From contig JACHLS010000008.1 in assembly GCA_014204635.1 (NCBI GenBank), positions 145,452 through 209,451 of the forward strand: a DNA stretch of 64,000 nt, read 5' to 3'. Position 1 is the stretch's first letter, and every line of letters begins with the position of its first letter. The position numbers and the translations under genes are program-made. Shown here in pieces: positions 16,767-25,356 of the stretch. Under the pieces are notes generated by a model that searched no databases, was not told where the DNA came from, and worked only from the letters and a program-made list of their open reading frames with translations. The DNA is from Sporosarcina luteola. Its GTDB lineage: Bacteria; Bacillota; Bacilli; Bacillales_A; Planococcaceae.

Positions 16767-18153
16767 TTTTCACTTCGCCCACCTTTATTTCTTGTCGCGG
16801 ATCTACTGGTTGCTGCTTTTTAAATGCTGATTTATTGAAAACAGAGAACAGGATAAACAGAATGGCTAGCCAAATACCGCCCCGCACCAATGTCATCAAA
16901 TCATTGACGAATGAACCATACAACACAATAACAATACCAATGAAGCCGAGAACCGGAAATAACGGGAACAATGGTTGTCTCCAACGTAATTTAGCAATCT
17001 CATCTTTATGCTTCATGCGGTAAATGACGCTTGCAATCAATGCTAAACTCCAAGAGAACAGCCATGCAATAACCAATTGATTGGATAATTCAATATAAAT
17101 GAAATCAGGATTGAATTGTCCAATGACAATTAATAGAACTGTCGCCGCCCAAATGATGAGGATGGCATTGACTGGAGCATATGTCTTCGGATGGATCTTC
17201 CCAAGAAACTTTGGAAGCATCCCCTCTCTCGCCTGCTCGTAGAAAATCCGGGACGCCGCATACAGTGTCCCCATCAAAATCGTAGTCGCTGCCGCAATCC
17301 AAGCTGCCGCATTCATGATGAATGCGCCCGCAACACCAAACACTTTTCCTGCCGCAACAGTGAAAGGCGAACTATCGATCGTTACATCAGTGTATGGGAT
17401 GATCCCTTGCAATACGAAATGAGCGAACGAATAGATGGCAATGAACGTGATACTGGACCAAATCAACCCTCTCGGCAAATCCCGTTCTGGATTAATTGCC
17501 TCAGCACCGGCTGTCACCAACGTCAACGCTCCAAGATACGCGTATGTCCCCATTGGGATAGCACCGAAAAATCCTTCCATTCCATATGGCATGAATGGTG
17601 TAAAGTTATTCAAGTCGACTTCCTTAAATCCGATGATGGCGAAAATAACCATCACTCCAACCAAGGCAGCTACAAGATAAAGCTGCAAGCGAGCTGCAAA
17701 CATAACACCTGCCATGTTGATCAAAGCAAATAAGGTGATAAATAGAATCGCAAAGAATGCCGGCCACCAACTGGCTGTCAAACTAGGGAAGAACCACATC
17801 GTGATTTTTCCTAATGCCAAGCCGACGCTGCCGCCTGCAATAATCCAGCCAATCGCAAACGTCATCCCTGCAAGAAACCCCCACGATTTACCCATGAACC
17901 GTTCCACCCACATGGACATCGCCCCGGCGTTCGGCATCGCAACGGCCATTTCAGTCAACGCCAGAATCAAGAAGAGTTGGAACAACCCTGCGATAATATA
18001 TGACACGATCGAACTTGGTCCCGCCACAGCAATCCCTTGTCCCATTAATAAAAAGATTCCATCCCCTACGACCGCACCTACTCCAAGCGCCCAAATATGC
18101 CAGAACTTCAGCGTCCGCTTCGGCTGTAAATCAAGCCTAAAATCATTTCCCAT
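16759..18153 (-). CDS. APC-family amino acid permease
   Basis: 464 residues with about 12 hydrophobic spans. The first contains the signature GVGAVVGDGIFLLMGQG (unwound helix 1, substrate site), and GGSVGLALGKITMW and NAGAMSMWVERFMG are typical of the amino acid/polyamine superfamily. The C-terminus is a short polar tail. ATG after TAGGGGGAAAC. Second gene of the operon: it most likely imports the substrate of the two hydrolases and the GS-like enzyme. Confidence 0.88.
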   Translation of the reverse strand: MGNDFRLDLQPKRTLKFWHIWALGVGAVVGDGIFLLMGQGIAVAGPSSIVSYIIAGLFQLFLILALTEMAVAMPNAGAMSMWVERFMGKSWGFLAGMTFAIGWIIAGGSVGLALGKITMWFFPSLTASWWPAFFAILFITLFALINMAGVMFAARLQLYLVAALVGVMVIFAIIGFKEVDLNNFTPFMPYGMEGFFGAIPMGTYAYLGALTLVTAGAEAINPERDLPRGLIWSSITFIAIYSFAHFVLQGIIPYTDVTIDSSPFTVAAGKVFGVAGAFIMNAAAWIAAATTILMGTLYAASRIFYEQAREGMLPKFLGKIHPKTYAPVNAILIIWAATVLLIVIGQFNPDFIYIELSNQLVIAWLFSWSLALIASVIYRMKHKDEIAKLRWRQPLFPLFPVLGFIGIVIVLYGSFVNDLMTLVRGGIWLAILFILFSVFNKSAFKKQQPVDPRQEIKVGEVKND

Positions 18154-18174
18154 ATAGTTTCCCCCTATTCATCG

Positions 18175-19332
18175 TCATGCTTTGATATTGTAAATTTTTT
18201 CGAAGTTTCGATAGAGAATCATCTCTCCAATAAATTGAGCCTTCTCCACACTCATATAGTCCTTTTCAACCCATTCGTTCAATACTCGTTCAAAGCATTG
18301 AATGAATAGCTTAACACCCATCCAATTCATTTCCGGTACAGTAAATGCATCCGACCCATACATAACCTTATCGAAAGGTGCGAGCTCGAGAACTTGTGAA
18401 ATGACACGTTCCACGCCGTGGCCGGTAAACGGATTTTGCAAGGAAATATCCATATAAACATTTGGCAAAATGCTGACGATGAATGCGGCTTCCTCCATCC
18501 ACGGATAGCCTCCATGTACGAGATGTACCTTTGTATCCTTATACTTTTCCTTCCGAAGTGTATCAAGCAGGAAGCTAGGGCTTGCCTTGGTCATGACCAC
18601 TTCCCCATCGCCGATCCCGGTATGAATATGCATGAATTTATCAGCTTCCGTACACGCTTCCATAGCAAGATGGAAACAGTAATCCCGAAACGCTTTGGCA
18701 GGAGCCCGGTTATCTTTGACAAATGTCGCATAGTCTCTTTCCGCAGTCTCTCGGTCCATATCTAAAACTTCGAGTCCGCTTCTGTATGCAATGATTGTTT
18801 TCAAACCGACAACTTGGTCATCTGATAAATCATCCTGTAACCGCTTTCTGTAACGGCTGATAAAATCATCGAAGCTGATATTCATTTCCGCTAAAGAAAC
18901 CATAATCGGTTCGATCCGGCTAATTTCCCAAATACGCGCTCCTGTCATTCCTTCAAACTCTGCGTGATTGATAGGCGGTTGCGGATAGCCAAAATCCATG
19001 ATCGCTCCAACCAAATTGACATCTTGGAACAATTCCTTCGTATAAGCAGGGTAGTCTTTTGCCTTTTGATTCCGGACATCGACAATGGCTGTCAAGTCTT
19101 CCTCACATGAATAATAAGAAGCCATCTGCCGCAACAAAATTTGAATCCACATATTGGACCCGGGATACGGCTGATGTTTCTCTATCCCTTCAAGACTCGA
19201 AAACATTTCTGGTATGACGGACAGAGATAATTTTCGTAAAAAGCTGACAGGAGATTCAGGTGTTGTACTTTCTTTGAATGGATGCGCATGAACATCGACT
19301 ACTTTGATACCTTGTAAACTCACTTTTTCCAC
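18175..19332 (-). CDS. Amidohydrolase_2-family hydrolase (FluG N-domain-like)
   Basis: I choose the GTG at 19332, 6-7 bases after AAGGGAAGAGG; an upstream in-frame ATG at 19377 lacks an SD. The 385-residue product has the TIM-barrel amidohydrolase pattern: VVDVHAHPF (metal site 1), HIHTGIGDGE near 240, HLVHGGYPW near 280 and YGSDAFTVPE near 325. Amidohydrolase_2 proteins paired with GS-like proteins occur fused in fungal FluG; here the two partners are separate genes in one operon. First gene of the operon, 21 bases before the permease. Confidence 0.82.
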   Translation of the reverse strand: MEKVSLQGIKVVDVHAHPFKESTTPESPVSFLRKLSLSVIPEMFSSLEGIEKHQPYPGSNMWIQILLRQMASYYSCEEDLTAIVDVRNQKAKDYPAYTKELFQDVNLVGAIMDFGYPQPPINHAEFEGMTGARIWEISRIEPIMVSLAEMNISFDDFISRYRKRLQDDLSDDQVVGLKTIIAYRSGLEVLDMDRETAERDYATFVKDNRAPAKAFRDYCFHLAMEACTEADKFMHIHTGIGDGEVVMTKASPSFLLDTLRKEKYKDTKVHLVHGGYPWMEEAAFIVSILPNVYMDISLQNPFTGHGVERVISQVLELAPFDKVMYGSDAFTVPEMNWMGVKLFIQCFERVLNEWVEKDYMSVEKAQFIGEMILYRNFEKIYNIKA

Positions 19333-19534
19333 GGTTCCTCTTCCCTTCTTGTAGTGTCTGGATGATCCATCAATCATATCGACAACTTTTTTCGCAAAAT
19401 ATTTTTCATACCCAAGTCTTCATTTACAAATAAAAACCATAGACAAGCAGGTACCTGAATATGATAGAGTCAATTATAAGATTTTTTAGATCTGCTTCAA
19501 GAAAGTGAAAATTATTTTTCGGAGATGGTTGAAA

Positions 19535-21256
19535 ATGAAACACAACACGTCCATTCATTTTGAAGAATTGTCACCTTTCCTCTTCGACGGGGTCATACAA
19601 ACAGATAATTTGGGGATTATCGAATCAGTCAACAAAGCAGTGCTAGATTTTTTTCCGAAGCTGCATGTAAGCGATTTAATTGGAAAGAAAGTACAAGAAA
19701 TCATCTCTTCCAAAGACATTCTGCTATTTTTCGATCATCAACAAGACATGCGAAATATTAACATGACCATCGGAATGTATCATGTAATGGGAAACTTTCA
19801 TTTTTACAGCGAAGATCATGCCCTGATCATTTTGAAAAACATTACAAATGTACACCAGCTTACGGTCGAATTGGGTGTGGCCCAGCGCCAGATACGACTG
19901 TTTCATAGTATTTTGGACAATATCGAAGAGGGCATCTGCTTTATTGATTCCAATCAAAAAATCATTTTCTACAATAAGAAAATGGGCGAATTGGATGCCA
20001 GAGAGCCTTCCAGCATTCACGCAGAACAATATGGCAACGCTTTCTCTGGGGCTACATACATGAATGATCCGTTGCTAAGCGCTTTGGTGACAGAAAAGAA
20101 TATTATTCAAAATGAATCGTTCATTTCTAGAAGTGGGAAAAAGTACGATATTCAGATGAAGAATCTTCCCTTATTTTTAGGAAATCAAAAAATAGGCGCC
20201 TTATCAACTGTTAAAGATGTATCAAAATTGTCGGAGCTGGGGCAAACAATTTACCAATTGCGACTGGAAAACGAACGGCAGCATACGGCACACGTCTTGC
20301 CGAGTGAGGAACAGACTCATTCCTATATCCATTCAACCAAAGGAATGCAAAAGATTTTGCAGGACGCGGATCGGGCCATTCATTCGTCTGCTAACATTTT
20401 GATTTACGGGGAACCCGGGGCAGGCAAAAAACAACTTGCTCGGTATATTTTGAAAGACAAGAGTTCTTATTTTCCAATTTCATGCAATGCCTTACCTCCC
20501 CAGTTTATTGAAAGGTCCTTATTTGGCACTGCCACTTCGACAGGTTTATTGGAACAAGCCAACGGAGGAACGGTTTTGCTCCACAACATCAATACTCTAG
20601 ATCTCTCTGTGCAGAACAAGTTATTACAGATAATCCATAGCAAAAAACTGTACAGAGAAAAAGACGGAACCGAAGTGCCGATCCATATTCAGTTCATATG
20701 CACATTGGACGTCAAACCCGAAATCGCTTTCAAAGAACGCATGCTGTCAGAAGACTTTTTTTATGCGGTCAGCGGCCTGACATTCCGGCTCCCTCCATTG
20801 CGTGAACGGAAACAGGAAATCCCATTACTCATTGAACATTTCATCCAAATGAAACGATCCGCTTTTACCAGTAACGAGATCTCCATATCAGAGGAAGCAA
20901 TGGAGCTGTTTATGAAATACGACTATCCCGGCAATGTCCGACAACTGGAATATATCCTGGAAGGCGTACTGGCTGTCCTCCATGATGAAACCGTTATCAT
21001 GCCGGACCATTTGCCAGATTATATTTCTGCCGCTATCTATCAAGAGACTACCTCCATACAGTTTTTCGAAGAAGAAGTCGGCTTGCACTCCAATTTGACC
21101 GATCGTGTGGAGTCATTTGAAAAGGAATTGATTCTGAAAACGTTACAGAAAACAAACTATCATATTACGAATGCATCCGATCTGCTGGGCGTTTCAAGAC
21201 AAAGTCTGAATTATAAAATTCGTAAATATGGTATTGAAACTATACGCAGTGACTAA
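19535..21256 (+). CDS. PAS-AAA+-Fis regulator with degenerate AAA+ domain
   Basis: I start at the ATG 19535, 7-8 bases after GGAGATGG; the GTG at 19505 lacks an SD. 573 residues: an N-terminal PAS-like sensor (about 5-105), a second PAS (about 115-230), an AAA+ domain (about 270-480) and a Fis-type HTH at the end (NYHITNASDLLGVSRQSLNYKI). Walker A (GEPGAGKKQLA) is present, but the GAFTGA sigma-54 loop is missing (LFGTATSTGLLEQ) and Walker B reads VLLHNI instead of LFLDEI. Divergent from the amidohydrolase/permease/GS operon, so probably its substrate-responsive regulator, acting without sigma-54. Confidence 0.82.
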   Translation: MKHNTSIHFEELSPFLFDGVIQTDNLGIIESVNKAVLDFFPKLHVSDLIGKKVQEIISSKDILLFFDHQQDMRNINMTIGMYHVMGNFHFYSEDHALIILKNITNVHQLTVELGVAQRQIRLFHSILDNIEEGICFIDSNQKIIFYNKKMGELDAREPSSIHAEQYGNAFSGATYMNDPLLSALVTEKNIIQNESFISRSGKKYDIQMKNLPLFLGNQKIGALSTVKDVSKLSELGQTIYQLRLENERQHTAHVLPSEEQTHSYIHSTKGMQKILQDADRAIHSSANILIYGEPGAGKKQLARYILKDKSSYFPISCNALPPQFIERSLFGTATSTGLLEQANGGTVLLHNINTLDLSVQNKLLQIIHSKKLYREKDGTEVPIHIQFICTLDVKPEIAFKERMLSEDFFYAVSGLTFRLPPLRERKQEIPLLIEHFIQMKRSAFTSNEISISEEAMELFMKYDYPGNVRQLEYILEGVLAVLHDETVIMPDHLPDYISAAIYQETTSIQFFEEEVGLHSNLTDRVESFEKELILKTLQKTNYHITNASDLLGVSRQSLNYKIRKYGIETIRSD

Positions 21257-21415
21257 TAGACGAATATATTTCTGACGAATGATGTGCAGGGCGCTCGTGT
21301 CCAGTCCTATTACGAGGGAAAAGAAAAAAGAACCTTATGATAGGTTCCAGAGAATAGGAAATGTCGAGTTTAACTTGTCTACATGTGTAAAATTGTTCCT
21401 GTTTCCTCTTTACAT

Positions 21416-21428
21416 TGACATCGTGTCA
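21416..21428. promoter_or_regulatory. Dyad in the merR-MFS promoter region
   Basis: TGACA-TCG-TGTCA overlaps a TTGACA hexamer (21415-21420), about 40 bases before the merR start. A dyad at this place is the usual MerR operator layout; the exact -10 is not clear to me. Confidence 0.4.
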
Positions 21429-21460
21429 TACTTTATATTGATAAGGAAGGAGGAGTTAAG

Positions 21461-21850
21461 ATGAAAATAAGCGATTTATCAGACCGCACAGGTGTCAGTA
21501 CCCGTTCCATTCGATATTACGAGAAAAAAAATTTGATCAAACCTTCCCGCACAGAAAATAGTTATCGGGTTTATGACGAGCGAGATATAGAACGTGTAAA
21601 AGCCATTCGATTTTTTCTAGATATCGGGCTTACAACTGACGAAATACAGCCTATTATAGCTTGTGGTTCCATCGCACCGATGGATGGCGATTGGAATTGT
21701 GCAGAAGCAGCAATTGCATTATATGAAGAGCAGTTGTCCAAAACTCGACAACAGATTGAGCAATTGGAAAATGCTCAAAGACATTTAAAAGAAATGATTG
21801 AATTTTGGCGTACCGTACAAATTCGCCAGAGTCGGAGTAAGGGACAATGA
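21461..21850 (+). CDS. MerR-family transcriptional regulator
   Basis: 129 residues. The N-terminus MKISDLSDRTGVSTRSIRYYEKKNLIKPSR is the MerR winged helix-turn-helix with the usual RYYE segment, followed by YRVYDERDIERVKAIRFFLDIGLTTDEI and a coiled coil to the end. Only one Cys pair is possible (C71, C82), not a metal-sensor pattern, so a drug-type sensor is more likely. SD AAGGAGGAG. Its stop overlaps the start of the MFS gene by 4 bases (ATGA); it most likely controls that efflux gene. Confidence 0.9.
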   Translation: MKISDLSDRTGVSTRSIRYYEKKNLIKPSRTENSYRVYDERDIERVKAIRFFLDIGLTTDEIQPIIACGSIAPMDGDWNCAEAAIALYEEQLSKTRQQIEQLENAQRHLKEMIEFWRTVQIRQSRSKGQ

Positions 21851-23019
21851 ATTACCGCCTCTTATTATTGGTGTTAGGAACTTTTATTATTGGGACAGAT
21901 GATTTTGTAATGGCTGGTTTACTACCAATCATTGCAAACGATATGCATGTCACCATTACAGCAGCTGGTCAATTAGTAACAGCCTTTGCCGTTGCCTACG
22001 CAATTGGCGCCCCAGTTCTAGGAACAGTAACGGTTAATATGCCCGTTAAACCTTTATTAATATCCTCTATGTTTGTGTTCACTATTGCAAATGGTCTTTC
22101 TGCGATTGTCACTTCCTTTGAGTTATTGTTTGTCACAAGAGTAATCGCCGCATTCGCCGCAGCTGTGTTTACTCCTTTGGCTATGGCCGCTTCAACAAGT
22201 TTAGTTTCTGAATCAATGCGTGGAAAAGCTTTGTCTTTTGTTATAGCAGGTATAACGAGCGGGCTCATTTTAGGGGCTCCCCTCGGTACTTGGATTGGAA
22301 ATTCCATGACCTGGCGGTATTCTTTTGTTTTTGTAGCTGCGGTTTCTTTAGTGACTGCAATTGGGATTTTACTATTCTTCCCGCAGATCGAACGAAAAGC
22401 TTCTGTGAGTATCAAAGAGAGGCTAAAAAGCTTCAACAAAATAATCGCATTCACATTAAGCGTAAGCATTATTGGGACGACAGGCGGATTTATGACTTAT
22501 ACCTATATAGCTCCCATTATTACAGAGCTTACAAATGTCGAGGATATAAGCATTTACCTGTTATTACTTGGGGTGGGAGCATTATTTGGCAACCTAGCCG
22601 GTGGTTATTTAACAGACCGTATAGGCGCACCGCTCACACTCAAATTTTCACTATTGGGTTTCGCCATTTTATTGGCTGCGTTTTCAATGCTATCCTTTTT
22701 ACAACCATCCATGTTGGCACTTATTCTTGTTGGTCTACTTTCAGTATTATGGGGAATTCCAGGTTTCGGAATGAATCCGGCATTGAATGCTTACCTTATT
22801 TCGTTAAGTCCAAAGCAGGCATCCATGATACTGTCATTTAGTGCTTCTGCACTTTACATGGGGATAGGTTTAGGTGCGATTTTAGGCGGTACAGTCATTC
22901 GTTTCAGTTCGATAAATTATGTTGGAATTTGCAGCGGGGTTTTAGTATTGATTGCTTTAATCATCTTTATTGCAGTTAATCAAAAGGCAAAAAAATCACT
23001 GAATATAATTGCTAACTAA
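21847..23019 (+). CDS. MFS transporter, DHA1-type drug efflux
   Basis: 390 residues with about 12 membrane spans. GTDDFVMAGLLPIIANDM at residues about 16-33 is the DHA1 start; the loop between spans 2 and 3 lacks the usual Gly-Arg-rich motif A, and FVTRVIAAFAAAVFTPLA corresponds to motif B with its Arg. GSIxxPxLGTWIGNSMTWR-like motif C (residues about 140-155) marks antiporters. Family members of this size (AraJ/YdhP-like) export drugs or sugars. Coupled to the merR gene by ATGA overlap. Confidence 0.88.
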   Translation: MNYRLLLLVLGTFIIGTDDFVMAGLLPIIANDMHVTITAAGQLVTAFAVAYAIGAPVLGTVTVNMPVKPLLISSMFVFTIANGLSAIVTSFELLFVTRVIAAFAAAVFTPLAMAASTSLVSESMRGKALSFVIAGITSGLILGAPLGTWIGNSMTWRYSFVFVAAVSLVTAIGILLFFPQIERKASVSIKERLKSFNKIIAFTLSVSIIGTTGGFMTYTYIAPIITELTNVEDISIYLLLLGVGALFGNLAGGYLTDRIGAPLTLKFSLLGFAILLAAFSMLSFLQPSMLALILVGLLSVLWGIPGFGMNPALNAYLISLSPKQASMILSFSASALYMGIGLGAILGGTVIRFSSINYVGICSGVLVLIALIIFIAVNQKAKKSLNIIAN

Positions 23020-23171
23020 ATGAAAAGTATTATTGGCATGTTTCTAATCATCTTCTCTTATAAGCAGGAATAACTCTAGAAAATTATACTCGCAGTCCCA
23101 TAAATGTTCTAACTATCTTCAATCAAAGAAAGATCATATTAGAAGAAGTAATTCACTGTGTCTTCTACACG

Positions 23172-23211
23172 AAAACAGCAGCATCTTCCTGAGCGGAAGT
23201 GCTGCTGTTTT
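23172..23211 (+). terminator. Terminator of merR-MFS
   Basis: Stem AAAACAGCAGCA/TGCTGCTGTTTT with an inner CTTCC/GGAAG pairing, followed by ATTC. About 150 bases beyond the MFS stop. Confidence 0.8.
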
Positions 23212-23228
23212 ATTCTAAATGGATTCAC

Positions 23229-23257
23229 TTGAATCTAAGTATCGTATTCGCTATAAT
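23229..23257 (+). promoter_or_regulatory. Strong sigma-A promoter of an antisense RNA
   Basis: TTGAAT, a 17-base spacer, TATAAT. No ORF with SD follows; the predicted transcript runs to the hairpin at 23348-23388. Confidence 0.75.
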
Positions 23258-23263
23258 GAACAT

Positions 23264-23388
23264 AATTATGAGAGAGAAGTGCGTCAACACCTCTCTCTAC
23301 AACTGCTGCCGTTTAGGTGGTGGTCGTCAATTTACATCATTTCTTTTGAAAACCACCCTTTTGCTTCCTACGGCGCAGGGTGGTTTTC
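23264..23388 (+). ncRNA. Predicted antisense RNA to the 48-residue ORF
   Basis: About 125 bases from the promoter at 23229-23257 to a perfect 12-bp terminator stem (GAAAACCACCCT/AGGGTGGTTTTC, 23348-23388). Its 3' half is complementary to the last 17 codons and the stop of the minus-strand small ORF, and both transcripts share the hairpin. This is the geometry of RatA-like antitoxin RNAs of type I toxin-antitoxins. Expression is inference. Confidence 0.55.
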
Positions 23389-23483
23389 TTGTCCTCCAAA
23401 AACTGTTTTTGGAAGACATGCGCTGTCGTTCCACGCACGATTCCTCTCAACACTTCTTGCAGGAATTCAAGAAATACCTCCAT
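23337..23483 (-). CDS. 48-residue small protein, candidate type I toxin
   Basis: The SD is a perfect AAAGGAGGTGAT, and the ATG I choose lies 8 bases after GGAGG (another ATG six bases earlier is too close). The peptide begins MEVFLEFLQEVLRGIVRG, an amphipathic or hydrophobic helix, and ends in a very basic tail (KKTTLRRRKQKGGFQKK). No known toxin family is recognised, and hydrophobicity is lower than in TxpA or BsrG. The mRNA leader has a stem (TTTCCA/TGGAAA) whose 3' arm touches the SD, and its 5' part repeats the AGGGTGGT of the terminator arm, so a long 5'-3' pairing is possible. Confidence 0.55.
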   Translation of the reverse strand: MEVFLEFLQEVLRGIVRGTTAHVFQKQFLEDKKTTLRRRKQKGGFQKK

Positions 23484-23551
23484 CGGCATCACCTCCTTTC
23501 CAAAATGGAAAAGAAGAATGACAACCGACCACCCTATGCAGTTGTGTTTTC

Positions 23552-23560
23552 ATTTTATCA
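23552..23560 (-). promoter_or_regulatory. Extended -10 promoter of the small ORF
   Basis: TGATAAAAT on the minus strand, about 70 bases before the small ORF start. No clear -35. Confidence 0.45.
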
Positions 23561-23622
23561 CAATATTCGAAATGGACATAGATTCTTCGTAGACTATTTC
23601 TAGCGTATTTGTCACATAGCAA

Positions 23623-23651
23623 ACCCGGAATCTGTTCGGTGGATTCCGGGT
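23623..23651 (-). terminator. Terminator of the yueI-like gene
   Basis: Perfect 10-bp stem ACCCGGAATC/GATTCCGGGT with 9-base loop, 50 bases beyond the yueI-like stop; only a short T run follows. Confidence 0.6.
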
Positions 23652-23700
23652 CATCGCTCTCTACTTATCGCACTCTATGTATCAAACGGTTTCAAACTAC

Positions 23701-24144
23701 TTAACTCATCTTAAACAATTTTGCTAAGATTCCGGACAGTCCTTTCTTGCTTTTTTCTTCTGTCTTCGGAATCGGAATTTCTCTTTCAATATAAATTTCT
23801 TCTTTGTCAATGGCATAGTTATACGCCAGGACAAGACCGATATCTGTCTCGGATTCCAAATTAGTCACTATTGTATAAAGCACATCATTTTCGGATGCGA
23901 TCTTCGTATATTTGGACAGCACTTCGTAATGGATATTTCCATTCAAGTATAGATGGGCCGATTTATTTTCTTTTATTGCCGCCTCGACTTCTTTATATAT
24001 ACCGCGCTCTCTCACCTGTCCTAGCGTAAGTGCGATAACAATACGTTCACGAAACGTTCCGAGAAATTTCTTTCGTTCCGACCGCTTTATTTCTTTATTA
24101 CCGTACATTCCTTGCTGAATATAATCATCAATGTTGTTTGACAC
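23701..24144 (-). CDS. yueI: YueI family protein (DUF1694)
   Basis: 147 residues. The N-terminus NIDDYIQQGMYGNKEIKRSERKKFLGTFRERIVIALTLGQV is the hallmark of YueI/DUF1694, and the middle LYLNGNIHYEVLSKYTKIA also fits. Function unknown; the domain is eL30-like in shape and cytoplasmic. The C-terminal 30 residues are polar and end in a short helix. ATG preceded by TTAGGGGGTATG. Monocistronic. Confidence 0.88.
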   Translation of the reverse strand: MSNNIDDYIQQGMYGNKEIKRSERKKFLGTFRERIVIALTLGQVRERGIYKEVEAAIKENKSAHLYLNGNIHYEVLSKYTKIASENDVLYTIVTNLESETDIGLVLAYNYAIDKEEIYIEREIPIPKTEEKSKKGLSGILAKLFKMS

Positions 24145-24212
24145 CGAAACATACCCCCTAATTGCAATTACGTGAAGTTATGGTAACTAACTTAGCTACA
24201 TCAATGAAATAC

Positions 24213-24863
24213 CTATCTCTTTTTTTGACGATATAAATCAACAGATTTATATCCAAGAGAAAGGATTTCAACCATTTGCGCTTGTCGTTTTTCTCGTGTT
24301 TTTTGTTGTTTTGCTGAAAAAATATAACGGGCCCAATCCCTTTGATAACCTGGTGTTAATTCCTGATAAAATGCTAATTCATTCGGATGCTCGGCTAATA
24401 ACGTTTCTATGTCTTTTCTATTATCTTCATAGTCTCCCACACACTGACTCGCAGCCGATGACTTCATTGCTTTCTTTTTTTCATGTTTTAATCCAACAAC
24501 AGTAAATACATTATCCATACTGACCATCCGCGAGAATTTAATTTCGCTGTTTGGTATATAGCCATTCTCATCAACTTGCATCGCGGGAAAAATATCATCT
24601 CTGTGCACATACGTATCATATCGCTTATTCCCTTTTTTCGGATAAGCAAAAAACAAGTATCCTTTTTCAAGCAATTGTTCCTCATTGATTATTTGCTCTG
24701 TATAAGCGAGCATTTCTTCCAATGTTTTCACAAAAACAAATATAGCGTCATGCTTCTTTGATAACGATGTTTTGTAGCCGTTAAATAAGTCATAGTCATC
24801 TGGTTGATTAAGGACTGTCATATTTTTATACTTGGTGAGATGTAATTTTTCATTAATAGTCAT
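24213..24863 (-). CDS. YdeI/OmpD-associated-like protein
   Basis: I start at the ATG 24863, 6 bases after GGAG. About 216 residues. The C-terminal third (ELTPGYQRDWARYIFSAKQQKTREKRQAQMVEIL) is the YdeI/OmpD-associated domain with its S-A-K...T-R-x-K-R pattern. The N-terminal part (HDAIFVFVKTLEEML, YLFFAYPKKGNKRYDTYVHRDD) resembles DUF3052-like or DUF1801-neighbour domains but I do not assign it. Family members are linked to cation tolerance or bacteriocin protection in a few cases; the role here is unknown. Confidence 0.7.
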   Translation of the reverse strand: MTINEKLHLTKYKNMTVLNQPDDYDLFNGYKTSLSKKHDAIFVFVKTLEEMLAYTEQIINEEQLLEKGYLFFAYPKKGNKRYDTYVHRDDIFPAMQVDENGYIPNSEIKFSRMVSMDNVFTVVGLKHEKKKAMKSSAASQCVGDYEDNRKDIETLLAEHPNELAFYQELTPGYQRDWARYIFSAKQQKTREKRQAQMVEILSLGYKSVDLYRQKKR

Positions 24864-24866
24864 CAT

Positions 24867-25203
24867 GGTCTCCTTGTTCTTTGGCAAGTTGTATAGTACA
24901 AGCCGCATTTGATAGGATCTTTCTTATAAATAATTCTTTAGTGGCAAGTCTTTTGCACATTATCTGTTGTTTTTATGGGTATCTGGAAGGCTCGTTTTGC
25001 ATTAAAGTGAAGACATACATTGACTATCTCCTGAAAAGTTTTTTGCAATTTATGGGATTATTGTTGCACTCAAGCAATTAAGTATCACAGTAAGATAGTC
25101 CTTGTTGAAACATTCTATTCATTATCATATTACCATAGAAATATTCAAATTTCTTTTCCATGCTTATCTATTCTTTTCTTCACTTGACTTCGGAAACAAA
25201 ACT
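24867..25203. other. Intergenic stretch without recognisable gene
   Basis: AT-rich, short frames only. I see no gene, RNA or repeat in it up to the hairpin at 25204. Confidence 0.5.
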
Positions 25204-25226
25204 CCCCCGAACTATTCGTCCGAGGG
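25204..25226 (-). terminator. Terminator of the GNAT gene (copy 1 of a repeated hairpin)
   Basis: On the minus strand CCCTCGGAC pairs with GTTCGGGGG (two G-U pairs), then AGTTTTGTTT. An almost identical hairpin occurs at 26054-26076. Confidence 0.65.
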
Positions 25227-25356
25227 AACATAGAATAACACACTCATATACTTAAATCTCTTGCTCTTTCCACTCAATTCGCTTGTACATGCCCAGCCTT
25301 GAAATAAGGAATTCGGCAGCCAAGTGTGAGGAAAAAGTCTGCACTATCCTACTTGA

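Noticed and set aside
19378..19534. Sigma-54 promoter for the amidohydrolase operon
   Set aside because: GG and GC elements present are 16 bases apart, not 10.
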